Origin: Sulfuritalea sp.
Lineage (GTDB): Bacteria > Pseudomonadota > Gammaproteobacteria > Burkholderiales > Rhodocyclaceae
DNA length: 64,000 nucleotides
Reading direction: 5' to 3'
Assembly (NCBI GenBank): GCA_023700805.1
Contig: JAMPYF010000022.1
Location: 1-64,000, forward strand
Every line of letters begins with the position of its first letter. Positions within the stretch are counted from its first letter, which is position 1. The notes beneath the pieces were generated by a model. That model searched no databases and was not told the DNA's origin. It saw only the letters and a list, made by a program, of their open reading frames with translations. Of this stretch, positions 7,588 through 16,788 are shown in pieces. The position numbers and the translations under genes are program-made.

Positions 7588-9822
7588 TTATTTTGTGCAG
7601 TTCTTCAAATATTGGCAGGGATCGGCAACGGGCAATTTCGCCGCGGCAGCGCAGGGAAGCTCGCATATGCTTCCGCCTCCTGCAACTTTCATCGTCCGCC
7701 GCAGGATGCTGCACTGGATGTTTGCTTCCTGGGTATAAGTGGAAAGACCCGTCGTCTTGGCCAAGCAGACGTCAAATGCCACCAATGAGCATCCGGCGTC
7801 AAACTGGGCATTGCCAGTGGACCGATAGCCATATGCTTTTTGCTTTGATGGCGTCGCGCATTCCTTCGCAGCGGCCAATTGTTGCGGTGTCGCGGCAGCT
7901 CCTTTCGGACCAAACACTTCGGCTCTGCAATTGTTTGAATTGAAGAGCGTATTGCAAGAGCATGTACCGGTGATTTCCTGGCCATCTTGTTTCGTCATGC
8001 GTTTCGACACCTCGCAGGCCTCTTCCCTGGTCGATCTGCTCACCACAAATATTCTCGCCGAACCCGCAGAAGCTTTAGGGCTCGCGGCGGCGCCGGAACT
8101 GCCGCTGCCCGTGCTTCCGCTTCCCTGAAGAGTGGAGAGCATGGCGCCGTTCATGTTGCCGACAAGAGCCGCCATCCCCGTGTGGCCGTCTCCGGCAAGC
8201 GCCGACGCGGTGACATTGTTCGTCTGATTGATCATGGCCCCAGCCAGGGAATTGACCAGGCTTGAACCTGCGGGATCCTGACTCGTATCGGCTTGTCCGT
8301 TGCCGGCCCTGTCTCTGGCGACTTGATCCTTCGTCTCGCGGGCCAGCTGTGCGGTGATGCTGCCCAGCACGCCCATCGCAACGCCATCGGCGCCGCCCGT
8401 GCCCGCAGCCGCCGAATTGATTTGGCCAGCGGCATGATCCACCAGCCCCGAAGCGAGACCGCCCAATATTGCCCCAAAAAGGTCCGATCCGCCGCCGGCG
8501 GATTGTTCGGCCTGCGCCCCTGCGTCGGTCAATCCCGCCAGTAGGGGCTGTTCGCGTTGCGAGGACTCGGCGCCCTCTGCCGCCGGGCGCCGCCCAACGT
8601 TCGGCGCTGCCGCAACGGTCGGCGGGACGATTGGCGCGGGCATTTCGTATACACCACCGACCTCCCAGTTGTAGCTGGCGTAGCTCGTGGTGGTGCGGCT
8701 GCCGTAGTCGCCTTCGGCCGCCATCAGCGTTTGCGTCCCGGCCGACGGCAGCACGTGTGCGCCTTTTGATGAGTCGTATTCCCCGATGGACGAGAGCATT
8801 ACGGCCAGGTCTTCGAGATAGTAATCGTCGGTTTCCTTCTCTCCAATGCTGGAGTTGCTGGATGAATAGCTGCTTTTGCAGCGTATCTTCCATGCGGCTC
8901 CCGCCAGCCGGGCATCCAGTAATTGCGCTGCCAAGCGGCTCACCACGGTGCAGTCAGCGGCGTGCTTGGAGTCATATTGCCGGTCCGCCAAATATGCCAT
9001 CTGGTAGCTGATCGTCTGCCGGGCGCCGACACGCATCGGAAAAAGGCTGCCCGACAGCTCGTCGATTCTGCTGACGACGCCGCTCGGCTTGCCGTCGAAG
9101 GTGGAACCCAGATGGATGTAGCCGCACTGGTACGCCCGATAGCTCATGCGGGCCTCGGGTTTGCCTTCGGTCGCAAAATCAGTCTGAGTCATCGTGCATT
9201 TATCGCCAACGGCTGCGCTCACACGCGCATTGCGGATGGCTTCTGCGCCCGGCTTGGGCAGCGACCGGTTCTTCGATCCGGTGTATTCCATTTCCTTCCT
9301 GCCCTGAAAGACAACCTTCAATGCGCGAGGCTGCGGAAGCTTGCGGTAGGCCTCGGAGGCCTCGATGATCTTCCAGATGTCTTCGCTGATCTCAAGCGGA
9401 ATCGCGGGGCGGGACGATGTCTTCGCCAGAGCGACAGCCGTGTCGGTTTGCCCGGGTCTTCCTTTGGATTCCGCAGATTTTCCTGCTAAGGCTTTTTTCT
9501 CCCGACCTGAGCTCTCGCCAATCAAGCGTGGCGCGGCGAACACTACGTCGATTCTCTTGACTACGCCGTCCCCGATCCGCACGTCCTGCTCGAACACCTG
9601 CTCGCGCAGGCTATCTGTTTTCTTCACCAGGCGCAGTTTCACGGTACCCGCGCCGACCTTGGCGTCGAGCGGACATTCCCCCTTGAACCTACCGTTGATC
9701 GACACCTCGGCGCCGATGTCGGCGCCTTCGCAGGTGACGCGAAGCATCGAGCTTTGGGCATGGGCAGCCGAATGCGCAACGACCGCGGCGGCGAGAAGGG
9801 CGGCGGAAAAAACAGGGCTCAT
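7588..9822 (-). CDS. Large exported protein with PEGA-like N-terminus and Cys module
   Basis: 744 residues from the ATG at 9822, chosen because an AGGAG site precedes it and a signal peptide follows directly (AALLAAAVVAHSAAHA). Residues about 25-80 resemble a PEGA-type beta domain (VSINGRFKGECPL). The middle is a folded region with several Cys. A low-complexity Gly/Ala/Ser stretch (about residues 430-590) follows. Near residue 610 comes the module C-x17-C-x-C-x8-C shared with the downstream gene. Function unknown; the architecture suggests an outer-membrane or periplasmic structural protein. It is the middle gene of a three-gene minus-strand set. Confidence 0.7.
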   Translation of the reverse strand: MSPVFSAALLAAAVVAHSAAHAQSSMLRVTCEGADIGAEVSINGRFKGECPLDAKVGAGTVKLRLVKKTDSLREQVFEQDVRIGDGVVKRIDVVFAAPRLIGESSGREKKALAGKSAESKGRPGQTDTAVALAKTSSRPAIPLEISEDIWKIIEASEAYRKLPQPRALKVVFQGRKEMEYTGSKNRSLPKPGAEAIRNARVSAAVGDKCTMTQTDFATEGKPEARMSYRAYQCGYIHLGSTFDGKPSGVVSRIDELSGSLFPMRVGARQTISYQMAYLADRQYDSKHAADCTVVSRLAAQLLDARLAGAAWKIRCKSSYSSSNSSIGEKETDDYYLEDLAVMLSSIGEYDSSKGAHVLPSAGTQTLMAAEGDYGSRTTTSYASYNWEVGGVYEMPAPIVPPTVAAAPNVGRRPAAEGAESSQREQPLLAGLTDAGAQAEQSAGGGSDLFGAILGGLASGLVDHAAGQINSAAAGTGGADGVAMGVLGSITAQLARETKDQVARDRAGNGQADTSQDPAGSSLVNSLAGAMINQTNNVTASALAGDGHTGMAALVGNMNGAMLSTLQGSGSTGSGSSGAAASPKASAGSARIFVVSRSTREEACEVSKRMTKQDGQEITGTCSCNTLFNSNNCRAEVFGPKGAAATPQQLAAAKECATPSKQKAYGYRSTGNAQFDAGCSLVAFDVCLAKTTGLSTYTQEANIQCSILRRTMKVAGGGSICELPCAAAAKLPVADPCQYLKNCTK

Positions 9823-10008
9823 GGCTGCTCGACTCCTCGATTCCGGGCGACTTCGCGGAAACAAAATCGCCAACGGTGCATCAGTCCCTATTTGCGCGCA
9901 CTGGGCTCGTGACGCGCGCTACAGTGCGCGCTATTTATTGAAACGTCAAGCAGTTGCCGGGGATGCTCGAAAGGTCTTGAGTCGCCCGGTGTCATCGCGT
10001 GCTTGAAT

Positions 10009-10380
10009 TCACAGGACGGCTGACTGGGCCGCGGCCCTGCTCAACCACACGAACACCAGAATAAGCAGCAAGAAGAACATGCTGAGTCCCAGCAAAATGG
10101 TCACTCCGCGCGCGCGCTCCGATGTTTTTGCAAAACTTGCACCGGTGACAATTTCGGGTACATATCCCCAGCTGAAATACACAAAATATCCGAAGCCCAC
10201 CGCCAGGAGAGCGTTAAAGCCCATGACATAACAGAACGATATGAAAAGTCCTGTGTTGCGCACCAGCTTGACGGCGCCCATTACCCGGACTCTGGCCGGA
10301 GACATCTCAGTTCCCGATTTATTCCTTGATCGCTTTTTCCCGTCAGCCCGCGTGTCAAGAAATTTACTGAACAGCTTCAT
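10009..10380 (-). CDS. Small inner-membrane protein, two TM segments
   Basis: 123 residues from the ATG at 10380, which has a GGGGAAGG ribosome site. After a basic cytoplasmic N-terminus there are two hydrophobic segments, about residues 44-70 (FISFCYVMGFNALLAVGFGYF) and 92-112 (VTILLGLSMFFLLLILVFVW). No family recognised. It is first in the putative set with the two exported Cys-module proteins. Confidence 0.6.
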   Translation of the reverse strand: MKLFSKFLDTRADGKKRSRNKSGTEMSPARVRVMGAVKLVRNTGLFISFCYVMGFNALLAVGFGYFVYFSWGYVPEIVTGASFAKTSERARGVTILLGLSMFFLLLILVFVWLSRAAAQSAVL

Positions 10381-10698
10381 GCCTTCCCCTGTTGGCGACC
10401 TTGCGGAAGAACCGGCCGCTTCTATTCGCGCCGGCGCTGGCACCCGATATTGAGGGCCTGACGGTCGCGCCCGGCTGGTGTTGGGCGGCTGACGACGCCC
10501 GACACCATGCGCGCGAATGCTTGACACGTCAACTGTGGACCAGCCAGTCCGGCGCCCGCCGCCACGATCGCCGGCAAGCTCAAACCAATCGGCGGTTGGG
10601 CGGCGCAAGCCGGCACGCCCCTAGCGGCAAAACTGCGGGGCTTCCCCCGGCTTGCTCCGGCTTCGAGAGCGCCGGCCGCCCGGCTATGCTCCACCGCC
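10381..10698. other. Divergent intergenic region, no gene seen
   Basis: 318 bp between divergently transcribed genes. Open frames here are high-GC artefacts. I find no convincing promoter boxes, repeat or RNA. Confidence 0.5.
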
Positions 10699-11670
10699 AT
10701 GAGCAAAAATCCTGAAGCCCGCCTTGCGCAGCATGCCCGGTCGATCGGTGCCGGCAACGCGGCCGATGTTTATGCCGCACGCGATGCCGAAGCGGCTGCC
10801 CTGGCGCTGGCCGGCGCCGACGACTGCCAGCGCCGCGAGTCCGATGCACGGCGCCTTGCCGATACCGAACTTCTCGGCGCGCTGCAGCGCAAGCTTGCCG
10901 CCGAAGAGCAGGCGATCCTGCAGGCGCAAAACCGCTCCCAGGCGGAAATGGCGGCGGAAACCGTCGCCGCCGAGCGGGCTCATGCCGAACGCCAGCTGGA
11001 AATCGCCAGCCGCAGCCGCATCGAGGCGGAGCAACGCGCCCTGGCCGACACCAAGCGACGCGAGTTTGCCGCGGCCGAATTGGCCAAGGCGATGCAGGCC
11101 CGCCTGACCCGCGAGCGCGAAGCCGAAGCCATTGCGCGCCAGCGGGCCGAATCGGAGCGCAATGCCGCCGATCTGGCCGAACAGACCATCCGTACCGAAC
11201 GCGAGCTGGAAGCCCTGACGCTGGCCCGCACCACGGCCGAACGCGACGCCGCGCAGCAGGCGGCGCGGCGCAAGCTGCAGGACGACGAAGCCGCCGATGC
11301 CCTGCGCATGCGGCTGCGCGCCCAGCAGGACGAGCGGGAAAGCCAGGCCGTACACGAGTCGGCCAAGGCCCTGGCCGAGGCCGCGCTCCTGCAGCGCCTG
11401 AGCGTCGAATCGGAGCTCGCCGGGCAGCCGCGGACGCTAGCGCCCCTGGCCGCGGACCGGTCGAGCCCGGCCCCCTCGCGTCAACTGCTGCGGCTCGGAC
11501 TCATGCTCTGCATAGGCGCCGCGCTGGGATACGCGCTCGGCAGCCCGGGGATGTTCGAGGGCAAAACCTGGTTCCAGGGCGAGTTGCCGGAATCCGGGAA
11601 ACTCAAGCTCGACCGGAACCTCGCGCCGCAGGCCGGCGCGTCGAAACCCGGGTTTCCTGCGGCGCGCTGA
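10699..11670 (+). CDS. Coiled-coil membrane protein, Ala/Glu/Arg rich
   Basis: 323 residues. Residues about 20-235 are almost entirely charged heptad-like sequence rich in Ala, Glu, Arg and Gln, typical of a long coiled coil. A single hydrophobic segment near residues 264-281 (LGLMLCIGAALGYALG) would anchor it in the inner membrane, with a short C-terminal tail. No enzymatic motif. Composition-driven matches to TolA-like or stalk proteins would be expected but would not establish function. Confidence 0.65.
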   Translation: MSKNPEARLAQHARSIGAGNAADVYAARDAEAAALALAGADDCQRRESDARRLADTELLGALQRKLAAEEQAILQAQNRSQAEMAAETVAAERAHAERQLEIASRSRIEAEQRALADTKRREFAAAELAKAMQARLTREREAEAIARQRAESERNAADLAEQTIRTERELEALTLARTTAERDAAQQAARRKLQDDEAADALRMRLRAQQDERESQAVHESAKALAEAALLQRLSVESELAGQPRTLAPLAADRSSPAPSRQLLRLGLMLCIGAALGYALGSPGMFEGKTWFQGELPESGKLKLDRNLAPQAGASKPGFPAAR

Positions 11671-11719
11671 ATTAGCGCCGGGTCACACCGGGTTCGCGAA
11701 TCGCCCGATGCGCGCCGGA

Positions 11720-12442
11720 TCAGCTCTGCGCGCGCACCCAGGCCTCATAGCGTGCCCGGGTTTCCGCATTGGGCGGATAGAGTCCGGGCAGCGCAACACC
11801 GGCCGCGACCTGGGTCATGATCCAGCCTTCCAGGCGTTCCTGCTCCACCGCCTCGACGATCACCTCGGCCAGCAATGCGGCCGGGATCAGCACCGCGCCA
11901 TCGGCGTCGGCCACCACGATGTCATTGGGAAACACCGCGACGCCGCCGCAGCCGATAGCCTCCTGCCAGGCGACGAAAGTCAGGCCCGCGACCGAGGCCG
12001 GCGCCGCGGTGCCCTGGCACCAGACCGGCAGTTGCGTGCCCATCACGCCTTCCACGTCGCGCACCACACCGTCGGTGATCAGCGCGGCGACGCCGCGCTT
12101 CTGCATGCGCGAGCAGAGGATGTCGCCGAATATGCCGGCGTCGGTCACGCCCATCGCATCGACCACGGCGATGCAGCCGGCCGGCATGGCCTCGATCGCG
12201 GCCCGCGTCGAGATCGGCGACGCCCAGGAGGCCGGCGTCGCGAGGTCTTCGCGCGCCGGCACGAAACGCAGCGTGAAGGCGCGCCCGACCAAGCGTCGCG
12301 GCTTGTCGTGCAGCGGCCGCGCGCGGCGGATCCAGACGTTGCGCAGCCCCTTCTTGAGCAACACCGTGGTCAATGTCGCAGTGGTCACGCCGGACAGGAC
12401 GCGTATCGTCTCCTGATCCAGCGGCAGCGGATCGCTACCCAT
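11720..12442 (-). CDS. RraA-family protein (HMG/CHA aldolase-like)
   Basis: 240 residues. It matches the RraA / 4-hydroxy-4-methyl-2-oxoglutarate aldolase fold: DAMGVTDAGIFGDIL in the middle, then VAALITDGVVRDVEG, with the Gly- and Asp-rich metal/pyruvate-binding area. Members are aldolases, oxaloacetate decarboxylases or RNase E regulators, and the sequence alone does not decide. I use the ATG at 12442, with AGGAGG seven bases upstream, over a TTG at 12472 that would overlap the preceding stop. It lies directly downstream of the M18 peptidase gene. Confidence 0.8.
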   Translation of the reverse strand: MGSDPLPLDQETIRVLSGVTTATLTTVLLKKGLRNVWIRRARPLHDKPRRLVGRAFTLRFVPAREDLATPASWASPISTRAAIEAMPAGCIAVVDAMGVTDAGIFGDILCSRMQKRGVAALITDGVVRDVEGVMGTQLPVWCQGTAAPASVAGLTFVAWQEAIGCGGVAVFPNDIVVADADGAVLIPAALLAEVIVEAVEQERLEGWIMTQVAAGVALPGLYPPNAETRARYEAWVRAQS

Positions 12443-12468
12443 GCCCAGCCCTCCTGTCTTCGTTGCGC

Positions 12469-13773
12469 TCAACTGCCGAATGCCGCCGTCAGGGCGGCGA
12501 TCATGTAGTCATGGTCGTGGGCGCCGGCGCTTTCGCGCGCGCTGTGCATCGCCCACATCGGCGAGCCGACATCGACGCTGGCTATCCCCAGGCGTGCGGC
12601 GACGATTGGGCCGATGGTACTGCCGCAGCCCAGGTCGCTGCGATGGGAATACTGCTGGCAGGGCACGCCGGCCTGCTCGCAGCAGCCCATGAAGCGCGCC
12701 GCCGTCTCGGCCTGGGTGGCGTAGCGCTGGCCGGCGTTGGTCTTGATCACCGGTCCGCCGTTCACCAGCACCTTGTGTTCCGGCTCGTAGGCCGCCGGGA
12801 AGTTCGGGTTGTAGGCATGCGCCATATCGGCGCTGATGAAGAAACTGCGCGCCAGGGCGCGGCGCCGGTCTTCGCCGTCGGCGCCCGCCTGCAGGCCGAT
12901 GCGCGCCAGCACGTCGCCGACGAAGCTGCCGCCGGCGCCGACGGCGCTCTCGCTGCCGACCTCTTCGTGGTCGAACAGGGCCGCCACGCAAGTGGCGGTC
13001 GGCTGCTGCGCCGCCATCAGCGCGTCAATCGCCGCATGGCAGGAGGCCAGGTTGTCGAGCTGGCCGTCGGCGACGAATTCCCGGTCCGCGCCCCACAGGC
13101 AGCCCTTCTGCACGTCATAGACCGCCAGCTCCCAGCCCAGCAGGTCCGCCGCCTCGCTCTGGGCGGCCTCGGCCAGCAGCCGGCGCAGGCGCGCTGCGGC
13201 ATCCTCCCCTTCGCCCAGCTGGCCCAGGATCAGCGGCAGCTCGGTCTGCTTGTTGAGTTTCAACCCCTGTTCATTGACCTCGCGGTTCATGTGTATCGCG
13301 AGATTGGGCAGGCGCAGCAGTGGCTGGTCGAAGCGCAGCAGCCTGGTCTGCGGCCCAGCCGACGTACGCAGCACGACGCGCCCGGCCAGGCTCAGGTCGC
13401 GGTCGGTGAAGCTGGCCAGGATCGGTCCGCCATAGACTTCCACGCCCAGGCGCAGCAGGCCGTCCGCGGCCATGGCCGGACGCGGCTTGAGCCGCAGCCC
13501 CGGCGAATCGGTATGGGCGCCGACGATGCGATAGCCGCTTTCCGCCAGCGACCGGCTGCCCACCACGAAGGCGATCAGCGAGGCGCCGCCGCGCACCGTG
13601 TAATAGCGTCCGCCGGCCGCGAGCTGCCAGCGCTCGCCTTCCTCCAGCCGCGCGAAGCCGCGCGCCAGCAAGCGCTGCTCGATGCTCGCCACGGCATGCC
13701 AGGGGCTGGGGCTGGCATCGATGAAGTCGATCAGTTCAAGGGCGGTCTGGCGGGCTTGGTCGGTCGGGGGCAT
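12469..13773 (-). CDS. apeB: M18 family aspartyl aminopeptidase
   Basis: 434 residues, the normal length for bacterial M18 enzymes. Zinc- and active-site segments are present: GAHTDSPGLRLK, ALFDHEEVGSES, SADMAHAYNPN and the C-terminal SPMWAMHSARE. It removes N-terminal acidic or neutral residues from peptides in the cytoplasm. The start at 13773 (MPPTDQ) is preferred over an upstream ATG at 13869 because family homology begins there. Confidence 0.9.
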   Translation of the reverse strand: MPPTDQARQTALELIDFIDASPSPWHAVASIEQRLLARGFARLEEGERWQLAAGGRYYTVRGGASLIAFVVGSRSLAESGYRIVGAHTDSPGLRLKPRPAMAADGLLRLGVEVYGGPILASFTDRDLSLAGRVVLRTSAGPQTRLLRFDQPLLRLPNLAIHMNREVNEQGLKLNKQTELPLILGQLGEGEDAAARLRRLLAEAAQSEAADLLGWELAVYDVQKGCLWGADREFVADGQLDNLASCHAAIDALMAAQQPTATCVAALFDHEEVGSESAVGAGGSFVGDVLARIGLQAGADGEDRRRALARSFFISADMAHAYNPNFPAAYEPEHKVLVNGGPVIKTNAGQRYATQAETAARFMGCCEQAGVPCQQYSHRSDLGCGSTIGPIVAARLGIASVDVGSPMWAMHSARESAGAHDHDYMIAALTAAFGS

Positions 13774-13926
13774 GGCGATTTGGAAAGGAAACGCAACAGG
13801 CGAAGCATACAAGAGGTGCCGGGCGGCAAGCAGCGTCGGGAATATCCGCTCCAATGCGCGCCAGCGCACGGAAAACGACGACGCGCAGGGTCACCATGGG
13901 GCCGACACCATCCCAAGGAGCCCCTC

Positions 13927-14508
13927 ATGAAACGTTCTTCGCTGTTCGCCATCGCCGCTTGCACGCTCGCATTCGCACCCGCGGCGTGGGCCGCTACGGT
14001 CACCACCATCACACCGCACGCAAACAGGGTTGTGCTGCAAAACGGCCAGGCCACGATACGATTTACCGTCGCGGGCCAGGGCAACGAGGCCACCGATTGC
14101 GGCCTCTGGATCGAATATGGCGACAACGGTTCGCCGGACACCCGGATCGTCGGCAGGGAAGAGGGCCTGCTGCCGCGCGCATTCGATCACAACTTCACCG
14201 CGCCGGGCCAGTACACGGTCACCGCCAAGGGGCAGCGCGTGAAGCAGACCTTTGGTTGCAGCGGAACGGCGACGACCGTCGTCACCGTGCTTGAGGAACG
14301 CCAGGAACGCCAGAACCGCCGCCAAGCCGCCGCCCAGGCCTGTCCGGACGGCTGGATGCTGCGCGAGGGCTCGTTCAAGCGCGACACCGGCGCTTTCACC
14401 TGCACACCCGCCTACCCCGCGCAACAGATGGACTGCGGCCCGGGCCTGCGCTATTTCGAGAGCGACAACATGATCGGCTGCCGCGCAACGGGCAGGGGAC
14501 GCAACTAA
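13927..14508 (+). CDS. Small secreted protein of unknown function
   Basis: 193 residues with a clear signal peptide (FAIAACTLAFAPAAWA) and an AAGGAG ribosome site. The mature part has a beta-rich, PKD/immunoglobulin-like look (residues about 22-125, with ATIRF, YGDNGSPDTR and GQYTVTAKG) and several Cys in the C-terminal part (ACPDGW, FTCTPA, MDCGPG, GCRATG). Periplasmic or surface location inferred. Family not recognised. Confidence 0.7.
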   Translation: MKRSSLFAIAACTLAFAPAAWAATVTTITPHANRVVLQNGQATIRFTVAGQGNEATDCGLWIEYGDNGSPDTRIVGREEGLLPRAFDHNFTAPGQYTVTAKGQRVKQTFGCSGTATTVVTVLEERQERQNRRQAAAQACPDGWMLREGSFKRDTGAFTCTPAYPAQQMDCGPGLRYFESDNMIGCRATGRGRN

Positions 14509-14531
14509 GAGAACGCAGCTGTTCGACGAAA

Positions 14532-14553
14532 CCGGCAGGCCCCGGCCTGCCGG
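14532..14553 (+). terminator. Perfect 10-bp hairpin after the secreted-protein gene
   Basis: CCGGCAGGCC and GGCCTGCCGG are separated by two bases, 24 bp after the stop codon at 14508. There is no T-tract, so it may act as an mRNA 3' stabiliser rather than an intrinsic terminator. Confidence 0.4.
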
Positions 14554-14629
14554 CCCCGGGGCCGATGCCGGCGACCGGCGCGTTGACGGGTACTATCCGG
14601 CTTTATCCACCCAAGGAAGCCATCCCCGA

Positions 14630-15982
14630 ATGCGAAAAGAAGTCAAAGAACAAGCCAGATACGCCGTCGTCGCCTCCGTGCAACTGCCGAACGTGAACGA
14701 CGTGGAGTTCGAGGCCTCGCTGGCCGAACTGCGCGACCTGGCCAAGACCCTGGGTTACATCATCACCGCCACCTTCACCCAGAAGCGCGGGAGCTTCGAT
14801 TCGACGGCTTACATGGGCACCGGCAAGCGGCAGGAGATACGTGAATTCGTCGACAGCGAACCCGCGCCCGGCGCCTTCGAAAAACCCCTGCACGCCGCCG
14901 CCGACCCCGAGGCCGGCAAGATCGAAGCGATTTTCGTCGACCATGAAATCTCGCCCTCGCAGGCGCGCAACCTGGAAAAGGAAGTGGGCTGCGAAGTCAT
15001 GGATCGCACCATGGTCATCCTCGAAATCTTCCATCGCCACGCGACCTCCCGCGCCGCCCGTGCGCAGGTGGAAATCGCGCGGCTGGGCTACATGGCGCCG
15101 CGCCTGCGCGAGGCGGCCAAGCTGGCCGGGCCGCAAGGGCGGCAGCGCAGCGGCACCGGCGGGCGCGGCGCCGGTGAATCGCACACCGAACTGGACAAGC
15201 GCAAGATCCGCGACCGCATCGCCGAACTGCAGCAGGAAATCATCGCCATGGATGCCGAGCGCAAGACGCAGCGCGCACGGCGGCTGGAGCGCCAGGGGCT
15301 GGCCGGCGTCGCGCTGGTCGGCTACACCAATGCCGGAAAATCAACGCTGATGCGCGCCCTGACCGGCAGCGAGGTGCTGGTCGAAAACAAGCTGTTCGCC
15401 ACGCTCGACACCACCGTGCGCGCGCTGCAGCCCGAGAGCAAGCCGCGCGTGCTGGTCAGCGACACGGTCGGCTTCATCAAGAACCTGCCGCACGGACTGG
15501 TCGCCTCCTTCAAGTCGACGCTCGAAGAGGCGCTCGACGCGGCGCTGCTGCTGCATGTGATCGACGCCAGCGATCCCGGCTACGAACGCCAGTTGGCGGT
15601 CACCGACAAGGTGCTGGCCGAGATCGGCGCCAGGGACGTGCCGCGCATCCGCGTCTTCAACAAGATCGATCACGTCGGCGACGCCGCGGCGCAAGCCGAC
15701 CGCGAAGCGGCGCTGCGTGCTGCCTACCCGGACTGCATCGTCATGAGTGCGCGCCGTGCCGAGGACATCGCAACGCTGCGCGAGGCGATCGTCGGCTTCT
15801 TCCAGCAGGGACTGGTCGAAGCCGAGCTGTTCCTGCCCTGGTCGGCCCAGCAAAGACGCAATGAAATCTTCGCCAGCTGCGAAGTGCTGGAGGAACGCGC
15901 CGACGAGGCTGGCGCCTTCCTGCGCATACGCGGCGAGCGCGAGGCGGTAAAGGGGCTCAGCGAGCAGTTCGGCCAGACCTGA
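14630..15982 (+). CDS. hflX: GTPase HflX
   Basis: 450 residues. HflX N-terminal domain, then the linker glycine-rich segment (GTGGRGAGESHTELD), then the GTPase domain with G1 GYTNAGKST (about residue 227), G3 DTVG and G4 NKID. HflX binds the 50S subunit and rescues or splits stalled or heat-damaged ribosomes. It is usually downstream of hfq; here hfq is not adjacent. The next genes are convergent. Confidence 0.93.
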   Translation: MRKEVKEQARYAVVASVQLPNVNDVEFEASLAELRDLAKTLGYIITATFTQKRGSFDSTAYMGTGKRQEIREFVDSEPAPGAFEKPLHAAADPEAGKIEAIFVDHEISPSQARNLEKEVGCEVMDRTMVILEIFHRHATSRAARAQVEIARLGYMAPRLREAAKLAGPQGRQRSGTGGRGAGESHTELDKRKIRDRIAELQQEIIAMDAERKTQRARRLERQGLAGVALVGYTNAGKSTLMRALTGSEVLVENKLFATLDTTVRALQPESKPRVLVSDTVGFIKNLPHGLVASFKSTLEEALDAALLLHVIDASDPGYERQLAVTDKVLAEIGARDVPRIRVFNKIDHVGDAAAQADREAALRAAYPDCIVMSARRAEDIATLREAIVGFFQQGLVEAELFLPWSAQQRRNEIFASCEVLEERADEAGAFLRIRGEREAVKGLSEQFGQT

Positions 15983-16071
15983 AGGAAGACCGCAACGCGC
16001 CGCTGTGGTTCCGCGTCGCGGCAGACTGAGCGGCCGTTCCGCCCCAGTGGGTAGGCAACAAGAAAAAAGCA

Positions 16072-16175
16072 TTCACCACCAAGACACGAAGTTCACCAAG
16101 GGACACCAAGAACTTCTCGTTCTTCTATCGGCTTCTCTTGGCGCATCTTTGTGTCCTTGGTGTCTTGGTGGTGAG
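16072..16175. repeat. ~40-bp imperfect inverted repeat (CACCAAGACAC type)
   Basis: The left arm, 16072-16112, begins TTCACCACCAAGACAC. The right arm, 16134-16175, is its near-complement and contains GTGTCCTTGGTGTCTTGG. The element fills the space between convergent hflX and the DUF2889 gene, where a bidirectional terminator or a MITE-like element would be expected. Similar CACCAAGACACCAAGG repeats are widespread in proteobacterial intergenic DNA. Confidence 0.7.
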
Positions 16176-16203
16176 ATTCTTCCATCAGATCGAGTTCGAT
16201 TGA

Positions 16204-16788
16204 CTACTTGTCTTTCGGCGGCGCCAGTTCCGGATATTCCTGCAGTATCGTCTCCCCGTCGCGGCGCCAGGCGTGGCAATGATTGACGAAGCCCAGCGTG
16301 CTCTTGTCGGGCCACTGGCGCGGATCGCTGGCCACGGCCATCTGCCGCGCGATGCGGTCGGGCCATGAAGCCTGCATGTAGGTGTTGGCGGCCTGCGCCA
16401 CCAGTTCGGTGACGTGGGTGCAGCCCTCGACGCCGCCGAGCAGCGTCTTCACCTGCTGCGAAAAGCCGGGGCCGATGCGCAGGCCGATCAGCCTGCGGTA
16501 GGCGTCGTCGGTGCCGCCGCACATGGCCCAGGGCGCGATCAGCGTGCTGGCCCGCACATCCTGGATCAGGTAGTCGGCGTCGATGGTCAGCGTCAGCGCC
16601 ATGCTGTGCATCTGGGCGCCCGGTTGCACCGGCGGCCGCGAGCGGAAGGCCACCGACTGGCCCTTTTCGTCGCTCAGGGTGGCTTCGATTTCCAGCCAGC
16701 CGTTCTTCAGGCGGAAGGCGCGGCAGGTGATCTGCCGCGTATGCACCAGTTCACGTTCTGTCTCAGAGGGCACCTTTGATTTCTCCAT
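16204..16788 (-). CDS. DUF2889 domain protein
   Basis: 194 residues. It matches the DUF2889 family, with conserved RQITCRAFRLKNGWLEIEA near the start and CTHVTEL near the middle. Function unknown. The ATG at 16788 lies inside the upstream SufU-like gene (26-bp overlap), so translation is probably coupled. It is the last gene of the molybdenum-cofactor operon, which makes a role in cofactor handling plausible but unproven. Confidence 0.8.
   Translation of the reverse strand: MEKSKVPSETERELVHTRQITCRAFRLKNGWLEIEATLSDEKGQSVAFRSRPPVQPGAQMHSMALTLTIDADYLIQDVRASTLIAPWAMCGGTDDAYRRLIGLRIGPGFSQQVKTLLGGVEGCTHVTELVAQAANTYMQASWPDRIARQMAVASDPRQWPDKSTLGFVNHCHAWRRDGETILQEYPELAPPKDK

Noticed and set aside
9638..9660. 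KVGAGT peptide in the exported 744-aa protein as a ninth dispersed-repeat copy
   Set aside because: The DNA there (AAGGTCGGCGCGGGTACC) differs from the core at several positions, so it is only peptide similarity.
13682..13930. Short plus frame before the secreted-protein gene
   Set aside because: It lies over the 5' part of the M18 gene; the signal peptide and ribosome site at 13927 define the real start.
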